NCBI GenBank assembly: GCA_026261815.1
Contig: JAMPIT010000894.1
Coordinates: 51,681,147-51,745,146 of the forward strand
Length of the DNA stretch: 64,000 nucleotides
DNA from: Monarcha castaneiventris obscurior
Lineage: Eukaryota > Chordata > Aves > Passeriformes > Monarchidae
Direction: 5' to 3'
Below are positions 31,095-40,990 of this stretch, in pieces. The first letter of the stretch is position 1; the number at the start of each line of letters is the position of its first letter. The notes beneath the pieces are model-generated. The model saw only the letters and a program-made list of their open reading frames with translations. It ran no database searches and was not told where the DNA came from. The position numbers and the translations under genes are program-made.

Positions 31095-31830
31095 GGCCAG
31101 AAAACCAAACCATTTCCCAGTGCTTCCTCGGCACATCCTCCCATTTTCCCAGCAGGAGCGAGTCCTGCACACCCTGCAATACCCTGAGTGCTAGGCTGGG
31201 ATTAAATCTGGCTAAAGCCTTGCCCAAAGAACCCCTTGTCCCTCCTGTTCCCGCTCAGAGGCCAAATCCCTCCAGCAGCCCCAGGAGGGAGCCCGGCTGG
31301 AGGCGCTGCCGGGCCCTGGGGCCGTGGGGTGCCCGGGCTGCCCCGGCCCCACTGCTCTGCCGGGCCGGGAGCGTTCCCGGGAGCCAGGCACGGCTCCCAC
31401 AGAGCTGCTGCCAGCAGGGCTCTCACCGGGGCTGCAAGGCTGCCTGCCCTCGCCAGAGGCTCTCTGGGGTCACAGGGGGAGCTGGGACCAAAGGTTTGGG
31501 TTCTATCAGCAGCCTGGAACCAGGTGGGGCTGGGCTCTTTATCTCTTCCCTGGCACATCCCTGATAACTCCCTCCCGGGAGAGCTTCTGGCAGTGGCCCA
31601 TCCAGCCTCGCTGCTGGCCCATGACATTGCATCGTCCCACTGCGAGATGCCCCGCCCAGGGGGAGGAACCAATTCCTGCCCGGGTGGGATCTGGGGTTTG
31701 GAGCACCTTAGGGAGCCCTCACCTCCCGGCTTCCCAGAGGACAAGAGCTCCATCACCAGCCCTGCACCTTCAGAGGAGGAGCAGCCCCTTCTCCAGGATC
31801 AGGGCTCTGACAGAACCGTGTCCATCACTT
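31095..31830 (-). mobile_element. Repeat family C, long copy (right arm)
   Basis: Mirror of 19400-20136, with few differences, including a small in-frame deletion near 31672 (GGGAGGAACCAATTCCTGCC against the left arm's longer form). Confidence 0.6.
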
Positions 31831-32376
31831 CAGGGCACTGCAGCCACCCCTTAATGGGACTGTGACCCCCTGCCCACAGGGTGTCAGGTCTTGTCCTGGC
31901 TCTGGCAGGCTAAGGCAGGGTTTCTGTGTTACTGCCTTGTTATGGATTTGTTAGTGAGGAGCTGTTATTCCTAGTTCTCATATTTTTGCCTGAAGGCCCT
32001 TTAATTTCCAGATTATAATAATTGGGAGGGAAGGGGGTTGCATTTTCCATTCCAAGGGAGGCTCCTGCCTTCCTTAGCAGACCCCTGCCTTTCACACCGA
32101 GACAGAGGGAGTTGCTTTTCACACACCACTTGTCCAGGTCACCTCAGAGTCATGTGGAGAGGCTCCACATCCAGTTCTCCACATTCCTGGGGGACTGCCC
32201 ACACCTCTGGGTTCCCTCCAGAATTCACAGCAGCGCCAGCCTCCCCCTCACCCCTTACAGCACTGACTCGCATTCCCAATTCCAGTCATCAAATGCCCTC
32301 CCAGCAAACCACAGTCACAGCCAGGAACAATCAGAGCCTCACGCTTTTCAAACCCATCCCACACATTGAGCAAACT
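31831..32376. other. Non-coding ERV-associated segment (right arm)
   Basis: Mirror of 18851-19399. No supportable frame. Confidence 0.5.
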
Positions 32377-32945
32377 CTCACGGGTGTCCCTGTGTTACTT
32401 CTGTTTGCCTGGGATGCCTTTTTCAACCCAGAAATGAAACCACACACACTTTCGATATTATATTAGTATAGGAGCTAATATAAAAATAGATCTTTATTGA
32501 AGGCCTCCAGGGCCACTTATGGAAAGATGTCCACAAAAGCCCACCCCCCATCGAGGTGCATACAGTTTATGGGTTTGGTAAATTAGCATAATTGACAAAA
32601 AAGTACCAGTTAGGAGCACAGGTGATGAGGTAATTTCCCTGTTGTGGTTCAACCCTTTTCTGGAGTCCCCCCCTTGGTACGAGCTGTTTTCTGCCCTTGG
32701 TTTCTGAGGAGAACTGAGATAGCACAGGGGCCTCAGAATGTGTTTTGTCTTTCTGCCTGTGTATAAAAACAGCTATAAAATACAGCTACAGAGCTATTAA
32801 ATACTGAAGCTGAGCTATACAGAGTTACAAATATATGTGTGAAGAGCTATTAAATACTGAAGCTGAGCTATACAGAGTTACAAATATATGTGTGAAGAAT
32901 AGACAGAACCTATAAAAGAAAGAGGTAAAACCCAAAATGGCATCA
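32377..32945 (-). mobile_element. LTR-B, right arm copy
   Basis: Minus-oriented mirror of 18282-18850. It starts TGATGCC at 32945 after the polypurine tract (32946-32958). The 53-bp direct repeat is kept. The end near 32377 is uncertain, as in the left arm. Confidence 0.8.
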
Positions 32946-33269
32946 TTCCCCCCTTTTTAGAGACTAACAAGACTCTATGTTGTCTCATCTCTACTCCAGA
33001 TTTACCCACACCACCAGTTCATACAACTTGTTATCCCACTGGCCATCATACAGATGTCAGCTACAGCTGCAGCTTCTGTGAACACTTCTTTTATCCAGGC
33101 TGTGCTAGGTTGAAAACAAACCAGTGCGAGGCACCAAGTCACAATAACAATTTCATAGGGAAATGAAGAAAAAAGGGAAAAAAAGGCAGCAAAACGCTGG
33201 GTTAAACTGACAGGATACAACCTGACCCCCTGTCAGTCAGGGTGGTGGCAGCAGGCCAATAAAATGGTG
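32946..33269 (-). pseudogene. Provirus 1 Env C-terminal relic (right arm)
   Basis: Mirror of 18000-18281, with a 72-codon open piece (33002-33220) that carries the hydrophobic EIVIVTWCLALVCF stretch and ends shortly before the polypurine tract. Confidence 0.65.
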
Positions 33270-33546
33270 GCTGCATCCTCCTGCAGTGGTGGCTGTGGCT
33301 CTGCTGAAGCTGTGATCCTGCAGAAGGGGCTGCTCTTCCTCGGAAGGGCCAGTGGTGGCTGTGCAGCCCCAGCCTCTGGGAATCCAGGGGGAAAGGGGGT
33401 GTGGGGTGTTCGGAATGCCAGATTTGATCCAGCCTGGAATGCTTGGTTCCTCCCTCTGGGCGGAGCAGCTCCCAATGGGATGATCAGTAATGAGGCCAGG
33501 CCGTTGATTGGGCTCATTAACAGAAGATAATCAGGAGGGAGGAGGC
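33270..33546 (+). mobile_element. Repeat family C, copy in env remnant (right arm)
   Basis: Mirror of 17684-17960. The left copy has GGATAAAATC where this one has GGATCAAATC (read on its minus strand), so the TATA-like box is present in only one arm. The spacer copy also reads GGATCAAATC. Confidence 0.6.
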
Positions 33547-33668
33547 AAGGAAACCCTGCCCCAGCTGCTGTCACAGCTCCTGGGGCTGGTAACAGAACAC
33601 ACTGCAGCCCAGGGCACAGGCCCAGTCTGGTGACCATGAAATGAGTGAGCTGAAGGTATAGTCAAGGT

Positions 33669-33917
33669 TCACTGAGCTCCTCTGAGAGCTGCCTGGTGTA
33701 CAATTTGAGTTTGCTTTTCAATCTGAACCAAATCTTTCTTAATAAAGACTTTTGCTCTGATCTGCATAAGAACAGCAACCAGTGTTAATGGTTTTGCAGC
33801 GAGTAGGAAATTAGGAATCATTCTGTTTTGTAAAACTACACCAAACAAATCATGGACTTCTTCTTGTAAGGCTGAAATTGCATCTGAAATTTGCTTTTCA
33901 GTATGTTCAAGAATCAA
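33669..33917 (-). pseudogene. Provirus 1 Env transmembrane remnant (right arm)
   Basis: Mirror of 17315-17560. This copy has one more codon in the coiled-coil region (EEVHDLF against EVQDLC), so it is slightly less decayed than the left copy. Confidence 0.72.
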
Positions 33918-34389
33918 ATCTTATGTTTGTAATTACAGTCCCATGGACACAGGCCTGATCTTTATCTAGGGGCAAAACTTACCAGGCCACATTCTCACAT
34001 ACTCAGTATTACCCTGACAAGTTGCTCTTATGAACAGCTTTTGGACACATTTTGGGCTGAAGTTACATGTAAATTTTGGGGTCAGATCTCAGCCATGGTT
34101 ACCAACTGTGCAGATAACAGGCACAAAAGAATAATTTAAACCACATCATCCTGATTTGTGTCAGTCTCTGTTTTCCAGCTGTTTGAGGAGCAGAGGTGTT
34201 CTGAACTCTGGAGCAGTGAATTCAGGGTTCTCTGGCAGCACCTCTGGTTTGGGTGAGGGCAGTCAGGACTTGGAATGGTTCTCTCAGCCTGTAAGGGTCC
34301 CTGTCTCTCTGTTAGCAGACACTCAGGCTCTGGGCTGGAACAGATGAGCAGCTGTGTCCAGTCCTACCTGTCTGGGTAACACGAGGGAT
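33918..34389. other. Provirus 1 pol/env junction (right arm)
   Basis: Mirror of 16861-17314, with no recognisable surface-subunit sequence. Confidence 0.5.
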
Positions 34390-35083
34390 CTCTGCAGCTT
34401 CTGCAAAGTGGAACTTAAAAGCTGTTCAATACCTCAGGAAGTCAATTTTCCCCTCCCATGAATGTCTCTTGTGAATGTCTCTTGTCTATCTTGTGATAGC
34501 CACAATTTAACATGGCCTGCCATGCAGTATTTCCCAAGGACTTAGGCTGCCTCTCCACCTTGGCTGCTTGTGGATTCTCAGGAAGGCTGCAGGCAAGGCC
34601 TGAACCCACGTCATGGATATTTCTGACAAATTTTAGTCATCTGTATTTGAGAGGTCTCTTCACACATTCAGCCTTACCACTTGTCTGGGGTGTACAGGGA
34701 ATTTACAGATCCTAAACAATTCCTAAAAGCTGACTAATCTCCCTGATCACTGGGGATCAACCCCAAAGGAAGCCCAAACTTTGGAATGATATGATTGAGT
34801 AAAATTTTCACCACTCCCTTGCTGTGCTCCTGTTACTGGGGTAAGCTTCAGGCCACCCACTAAAGGTGTCAACTAACACTTACCTGTTTCCTTCTCTGCT
34901 TGGTAACTCAGCAGAATCTATTTGCCAGTAATCTCCAGGAAAAGCCCCTGCCTCTGTTATTTCTAACACAACTCTTTTGCTCATGTTTGGGTTGTTTCTA
35001 TAGCAGGTTTTACATTTGCTTTTTATACACTGCACAATATCAGTCATTTCCCTTTCTACTGCTACCTTCTTCAGATGTTTCAA
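34390..35083 (-). pseudogene. Provirus 1 integrase remnant (right arm)
   Basis: Mirror of 16168-16860, with the same CKTC, GDYWQIDSAELP and VDTFSGWPEA pieces. The arms differ at a few sites (for example TCYGNN against TCYRNN). A small insertion repeating GAATGTCTCTTGT sits at about 34460-34490 in this arm only. Confidence 0.86.
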
Positions 35084-35236
35084 AAGGTTCTGTGTTCCCT
35101 GTGTGTGCCTTCATGTTCTTGCTGCAGTGGGATTAGAGTCTGTCCCTCTGCTGTAACAGCCCATTCACTTTCTCTGATTTCAGCTCTTCTGCTAGAAAAC
35201 TGATGGTCCTTCTGATAACACTCTGGGGGAAAGCCT

Positions 35237-35802
35237 TCACAAATCAGTTCCCCTCTGTGGCACCACTGCTAAGATGCCTTTTTCTGCAGCCCCTTTTACT
35301 ATTTCATCAGCAGAATGATTCTCTAGTTCAGGAGCTGTTTTCCTGTTTTGATGAACTCTGCAGTGCATAAAGGCTGTTTCTTTAGACTTCCAAACACTCT
35401 GTAGCAGTGCATACATCTGTCCAGTGTGTTCAAATCCATTACCCTGAACAGTCAATCCTCTTTCCTTCCAGATGACTTTGCTCAGTTCTTTCCTTGATGC
35501 CATCTGATCAGCTTTTTGTGATGATACATCTGATGGCAAGGCTTTTGTCTCATTTACCTGCTCCACGGTTACCACTGCATCACTTTCATCTGTTTGCCAT
35601 CCCCCAGGAAGCTGCTCTTGTCTGCAATCAGCTCCCAGTGTGGATCTTGTGGTGGCACATCCTTCAGGTCTGGTCTGCTGGAACAGGCCTCTTCAATGGT
35701 CTGCAAACAGTCAGAGACATTATTAGTTAGTGTGGGGAACAGAGACACACCAGGGCTGTCAGCAAATGTCTGCAGAGTAGCATTACCCTGTTTCAGTAAC
35801 AT
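35237..35802 (-). pseudogene. Provirus 1 RNase H remnant (right arm)
   Basis: Mirror of 15449-16014, in the same two frames, with a handful of substitutions (ECLQT against DCLQT, QRGADL against QRGTDL). The shared frame break predates the duplication. Confidence 0.85.
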
Positions 35803-35865
35803 GGCATGAGGTGCAAGTCGTCAGTGCTCACAGAACAAACTCACAGTGAGCTGGATGCAACTGTT

Positions 35866-36265
35866 AGATGCAGCAATTCCTGGCTGCTGGCTGGATGCAG
35901 CAATTCCTGGCTGCTGGCTGGATGCAGCAATTCCTGGCTGCTGGCTGGATGCAGCAGTTCCTGGCTGCTGGCTGGATGCAGCAGTTCCTGGCTGCTGGCT
36001 GGATGCAGCAGTTCCTGGCTGCTGGTTGGATGCAGCAGTTCCTGGCTGCTGGCTGGATGCAGCAGTTCCTGGCTGCTGGCTGGATGCAGCAGTTCCTGGC
36101 TGCTGGCTGGATGCAGCAATTCCTGGCTGCTGGCTGGATGCAGCAGTTCCTGGCTGCTGGTTGGATGCAGCAATTCCTGGCTGCTGGCTGGATGCAGCAA
36201 TTCCTGGCTGCTGGTTGGATGCAGCAATTCCTGGCTGCTGGCTGGATGCAGCAGTTCTTAGCTGC
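35866..36265. repeat. 27-bp minisatellite, 15 copies (right arm)
   Basis: Reverse complement of the array at 15095-15385, with four more copies. The difference (4 x 27 = 108 bp) equals the step in mirrored coordinates at this place. Confidence 0.95.
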
Positions 36266-36298
36266 TTGCTTCTCCAGTTCTCCAGTTCCTTTGCCAGC

Positions 36299-36478
36299 TG
36301 ATTTCACTGGCAAAACTAAATTAACACATACACATTCACCAATAGTGGTTGAGTAAAAGGCACCTGCTCATCCTTTCCATTCACCCCTTGAATAATCAAT
36401 CAAAGATCTTTTTGACAATTTTCTCCCCTTAGGGATAAAATTCAAAGTGGATTGAGAGGCCCCTGCATCTACCAGGAA
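36299..36478 (-). pseudogene. Provirus 1 protease remnant (right arm)
   Basis: Mirror of 14881-15060, with the same D-A-G-A active-site reading. Confidence 0.8.
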
Positions 36479-37746
36479 ACACACCTCCTCTTGATCCTTG
36501 CTTAAAGGTTAGCAAGGGCTCCAGTGGTGGGTCCCTGGTACAATGGGAGCCCCTGACACCCCTAGCAATCCTTCTCCATTACCCTCTGGACTTCCTCCTC
36601 CTGAGGATCCAGTTGTTTCTGCGGATATTCCCGATTCCAGAGTCCCTCTGCCCTGCACACAGCACACTGATTCTTTCCCAGCCACTGTTTGGGTTGCTGG
36701 GAATATTGCTGAGGGGGAATGCCTCTGCCACATCCTTGTGGCCGACCCTGTCCCGGGGCACCCCTGGGCCCTGCAGTTTATTCCTCTGGGGCTGTAATAA
36801 CTCTGCCACCACCTTTGCCTTCTCCTCATCCCTTCTTACATACACTTACCTTTCTAACCATTTCATCCAGGGATTTATTCTGCCCTTCCTCTAGCCACCC
36901 CCGCTACTGCCTGTGGGTACTCATTCTCCCACAGCTCAAAATCACTCGTTTCTCCAAAATCCTTAAAAGAAGATGCTAGTTCTTCCACGTATAATCCGCA
37001 TTTCCCAGCTATTCCTTCCTCCTCCTCCCGGTGCTCACCCTCCCCCCCACACCCGGGGAGTGCTGGGGCTGTAGGAACAACACCTCCCTGGTTTTCCCTC
37101 TCCTGGAAACCGGGAATACAAAAGACCAAAGCCGCTCCCTGTATCAGACGGCAGATGTCGAAGATTCCGTATCACATAGCCCTCGGCTGCTATTTGCCTC
37201 AACCATGTTCCTCCACACTGCCCTTCAGCCAATCCTTTCCCAAACCAACACCGCACTGCCCGCTCTGGCCCTGGGTTGCCGAGACCCTTTCTCGGCTCCT
37301 CTTATTGCCCGCTCTGGGCATTCCCGTCCTTAACCACCTGTGGGACAATGTTGAGATGGTTTGCACATTCTCCCAAAGGACCCTTCGGAGGTATTTTGGG
37401 ATCGTCGAGCCTACAGTCGAGACCTTTGTTCGACTTTCTTTGCTGCCCACCCTGGGCCTCCTGCCACGTTTTACTCCCCGAAGCTGCACTCACCGCTGAG
37501 ATTTGCCGAGACCCTTCTCGCCTTGGCCTTACTGCTCCCTCTGGGCATCCATGTCCTTTCCTGTGGACTCTCCGTGGATCCCCGGTCCGCCTCCCGTCTG
37601 TGTCCCGGCCACTCTCGGGTCCCGTCCCTCGCCCGGGGCGGCAGCGCCGCAGGAGCCGCTCCCTGCAATGGCTGAGGCGCCTGCGGCTCCTCCTGCCGCG
37701 GGCCGGGCCCAGCCGAGCCCAGGAGGGTCCCGGGCCGAGCCCCCCT
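36479..37746 (-). pseudogene. Provirus 1 leader and gag remnant with primer-binding site (right arm)
   Basis: Mirror of 13619-14880, including the degenerate zinc knuckle at 36625-36666. Here the primer-binding site is preserved. Just after LTR-A the minus strand reads AGGGGGGCTCGGCCCGGGA (37746-37728), close to the 18-base site complementary to the 3' end of tRNA-Pro used by gammaretroviruses. This is the best evidence for the class I assignment. Confidence 0.75.
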
Positions 37747-38184
37747 TGTCAGGAAAATCCGCAAACGCCAGAGGTTTATGTCTAAAAAGGGAAAGAGAGG
37801 AGTCCTTCAGCCTTATTCGAATGAAGGGGGAGGCTCCACTGGGCACACGCCGCGGGCTTTTCTCTCTCGGGGTGTCAGAGGGCGCAGCCTCCTTTTATCC
37901 CAAACTCCCGGTGCCCTCTTCCTTGCCCCACTGGCTGAGGGACAGGGAAGGTGCAGCCTTCCCGCAGCGCCTTCCCCACAGATCCCCCCTGAAGCCGCTG
38001 TTTTACCCCAAAGCTCAGGAGCTGAGGCTTGTGCAGAGCCCTGTCTGTTGCAGGAGCCGAGCTGCCTGGGCTCTGCCCCAGAGCTGCTGCCCGGAGTCAG
38101 CAGAGACATCGAGCCCCATTTCACAGGCGGTAACACCACACCTCACCCACCCAATGGTTTGTAAACACATCAGCTTTCCTCTCA
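37747..38184 (-). mobile_element. LTR-A, right outer copy (5' LTR of provirus 1)
   Basis: 438 bp with intact TG (38184) and CA (37747) ends and CCTGACA next to the primer-binding site. It points toward RIC3, but from 25 kb away. Its outer end abuts the right CR1 half exactly. Confidence 0.93.
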
Positions 38185-38258
38185 CTGCTCAGGGCAGGGT
38201 GGTTGTAAAATCATGGTCTTCAAGATCCCTTCCAACCGAGGCCATTCTGTGATTCTTC
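38185..38258 (+). mobile_element. CR1 LINE, right half
   Basis: CTGCTCAGGGCAGGGTGGTT, then TCAAGATCCCTTCCAACC and CATTCTGTGATTCTT form the 3' terminus of CR1, continuing the copy that stops at 13170. Together the halves give an uninterrupted CR1 3' end if one 4-bp copy is removed. Confidence 0.92.
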
Positions 38259-40370
38259 CTTATCCCCATAACTGTTTCCCAGGCTCTGGTCTCTCTTTCC
38301 CTGTAGCACTTCGGAATTTCTGGGGGAAAAGAAAAAAAATCTACATTGTGCCCTGTTTTTCACTGCTGTGCAGGGTCTCAGCTGGTCTCTGCTGGAGGCA
38401 GTGATGGCAGGACAGGGAAGGTAGGTGTGGGATGCCCAAAGCTTGGAGCATCCATGGCAGTGTGGTTCCCATTCTCCCTGGCCCAATTCCCATTCCTTTG
38501 AGCACATGGGACAGATGTGAAATAATCCAGCCCATATTTAAAATTAATTCAATTTACTCCAGCTATCTAAAACATTAAAAATGTGCATATATTTTTGAAA
38601 GAGGGGGTGAAATACACATCCTGTCAGTGCATTTGTTGAGGGTGCTGCTGTGCAAAGTCATCCTGAAACCAGCTCCCTCTACACTAACAATAAAAGATCG
38701 AAGAGGGAAGTTCAGTGTTTGTACTTGTTCATTTTCACCGACTTAAGCAAAAAACTGCCAGTCATGTCAAATTAAATTATATGGTTTTGTATTTCCATTA
38801 TATTTATATTACACTGTATTACTGTAGTTGAATTAGACTATTTTCCATGGGGTCTGGGCTGTGACTACTGAATTTAACTCACTTTACGCAAGAGCTACCC
38901 TTAATTAGACTTGAGCTGAGAGCAGAATTGCTTTGACTAACGCTGCAGACCACTACAGCAGTAGAATACCACAGGCTCTTAAATTACTTTAAAAGAGATA
39001 TCCACTGGCTGAAACAGCTGGAACTGGACAGACAATTCCAGAAATCCTTCTCAGTGAGCACCTCGACCCTGGGGAGACAGCAGTCCTTGGTCAGGCCCCA
39101 CCAAGCCTTACAAACCAACCTGGCTGGACTGTCTCCTGCCACCCATCACTCATTCACCAGGTCTCAGGCTCCTCACAGTCGATTTCTGCACGGTTCCTGG
39201 AAATGAGAATTGTGAGAGCTGCTGTTTCGGTGTCTGTGCCTCTTTCCTAAACCTGTCAGCAGCTCTTGATGCCTCCAGAGGCCAAGTTAACAGGTAGGGG
39301 CATCAAAAGGAGCGTTGCCTTGGTCAGAAATGTGTCATCAGTTCACTAACAACAAATAATTCCTTCATTCTGTCATGAAAAATACGTTGTTGTTCTCTGG
39401 CAATTTATAATATTCAGCAAAATACCCTCCAGCCAGTGTAATAGATATTCAGCAGGTATCAATAGAAATCTGCAACAAACTATTTATTTTGAACTTCTGG
39501 GCAGGAATGTTAGAAACTAATTTAATTTTATTCCTATTTATTTACTCCTCATGTTTTCCCACCTGACTATCACATGCTTACTGACTTTCCCAGTTTCTCC
39601 TTACTGTGGGACAAAGCTTTAAAGGCAATTTAGGCAGTATGAATCAGAGGTGGGGTTTTTTCCTTGTTTTTATGCTTTTTCCTTAAGGATGTTCTTGGGC
39701 TATTTTATTTTGCAAGAAAGGTCAAAACCCAGCCAATGACAGTGGGAGCTGAGGAAATTGTAAACATTCATGTTGCTCTCCACGCTGGCAATATCAGCAT
39801 TGAAGCAACGATCCCTTTGCACAAGTACTTGCAACTTATTTTAAATTTTACCTTTTATAAAGGAAGGGTCATCTTCAGAAGGCAGAACCTGTTCCACATG
39901 TGTAGGTAAGGATCTACACCAGCCACAGTTCATAGCCTAGGGAATACCAAACTCTGGATTGTGTAAAGCAATATTCAGCTGTTCTGAAAAACAGGAAAGG
40001 CATGAATGCTCGAGAATGATTGCTGATAATTCAGTGAAGAGAAAATTAATGTGAAAGAACTTGAATGAATCATTTAAAGCCTGTCTTTCTCTCTTTTTTT
40101 TGTCTGCTCATTCTTGACTGGCCACATATAAATTGCTATAAAAATGAACAATCTCCGATATAAATGTAAATCAGGAAGAAATTTCTTAACTTAATCCAAC
40201 TAACAAATGACACAAGAGCTTCCTCATTCATCTAGGTCTTGTCAAAAGCTGTGCTATCACAGCTCCTCTCACCTAAATTAGGGAGGTGCTTCCATGCATG
40301 CTGCAAGCGTTCTCACTGCAGAGTATCTCAGTAGTAAAGGGCCAAATGCTGCAGTAGTGTTGGAATCCAA
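38259..40370. other. Intergenic DNA upstream of RIC3
   Basis: AT-rich non-coding sequence. I see no recognisable repeat or exon. The short ORFs here (up to 95 codons) lack any family signature. Confidence 0.6.
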
Positions 40371-40460
40371 GGCACACCTCTGGCTGCCCTGGGAGCTCAG
40401 GGCACACCTCGGGCTGCCCTGGGAGCTCAGGGCACACCTCGGGCTGCCCTGGGGGGTCAG
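40371..40460. repeat. 30-bp tandem repeat, three copies
   Basis: Exactly three units of GGCACACCTCGGGCTGCCCT plus GGGAGCTCAG, with single-base differences in the first and last units. Confidence 0.95.
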
Positions 40461-40544
40461 AAGCCCTGGCAAGGGGGTCCCAGACCATGGCAAGAAGCCC
40501 AGAATGGCACCGGCTTTGACCTCAGCCCATGGGAAAAGTTACCA

Positions 40545-40990
40545 ACACTGTGAGAAACATTGCAAGCCTCTAGGGTCTGAAATGAGTAGTGGTTTAGTAT
40601 TTTACAAGGTAAAAAAAGTAGATTTTAGGGTTTTTAAGGACAAAGGGTTTAAGATGGAGGATTTTGGGTGTAGCCCTCTTCTTCTTCTTCTCCTTCTCCT
40701 CCATCTTCTCTGGTGGTGGTGGCACAAAATGATTGGTAGAATGAAAAAGAGGTAGAAATTACGTGTCTAGAATAGGTGCAAATTAATTGGTAGAAAATAG
40801 TAAATAATAAATACGTTGTGAGGAATGGTTGGATCATGGAAAGGGCACAAAAAGGACGGGACGGCCCAGGACTGGGCAGTTCCCGCTCGGACTCGGCTGC
40901 ATCAGATGTGCGGCCGGAGCTGAGAGCTGGCAGAGAGAAGGAGAAATAAACAACCTGAAACAACATCTGCAGGCGTTTCTCATCTGTTCA
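40545..40990 (+). mobile_element. Probable solo LTR of an avian ERV
   Basis: LTR-like composition. It runs from a TGTGAGAAACATTGC-type start through a (CTT)n-rich tract, CATCTTCTCTGGTGGTGGTGG, an AT-rich part (AAATAGTAAATAATAAATA), a GC-rich U3/R segment and the polyadenylation signal AATAAA at 40945-40950, then CATCTGCAGGCG. The overall order resembles a common passerine ERV LTR. No internal retroviral genes flank it. Ends and target duplication are uncertain. Confidence 0.6.

Larger units (their letters stand above)
13171..38184. repeat. Giant inverted repeat of ERV material (whole block)
   Basis: The left arm (13194-25394) is the reverse complement of the right arm (26916-38184), around a 1521-bp spacer. 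Pairing was followed through more than 15 landmarks. The sum of mirrored coordinates is constant within segments (52310, 52355, about 51230-51251, then 51357-51359). It steps only at tandem arrays (the 15-bp, 31-bp and 27-bp repeats) and small indels. Conceptual translations of paired segments differ by about 0-5%, so the arms are very similar but not identical. The block is flanked by CR1 halves and by CTAC (13167-13170) and CTGC (38185-38188), a likely 4-bp target duplication with one mutation. Confidence 0.93.

Noticed and set aside
35841..36356. Open frames of up to 162 codons on both strands in the 27-bp array.
   Set aside because: The unit lacks stops in several frames; mirrored frames exist in the other arm. 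No protein family matches.
13171..38184. Possibility that the palindrome is a missed hairpin-adapter or assembly artefact.
   Set aside because: The arms differ by substitutions, indels and repeat copy number, the spacer is asymmetric, and both outer edges meet the two halves of one CR1 copy. An artefact would normally be a perfect mirror with no spacer. Long-read confirmation is still needed.
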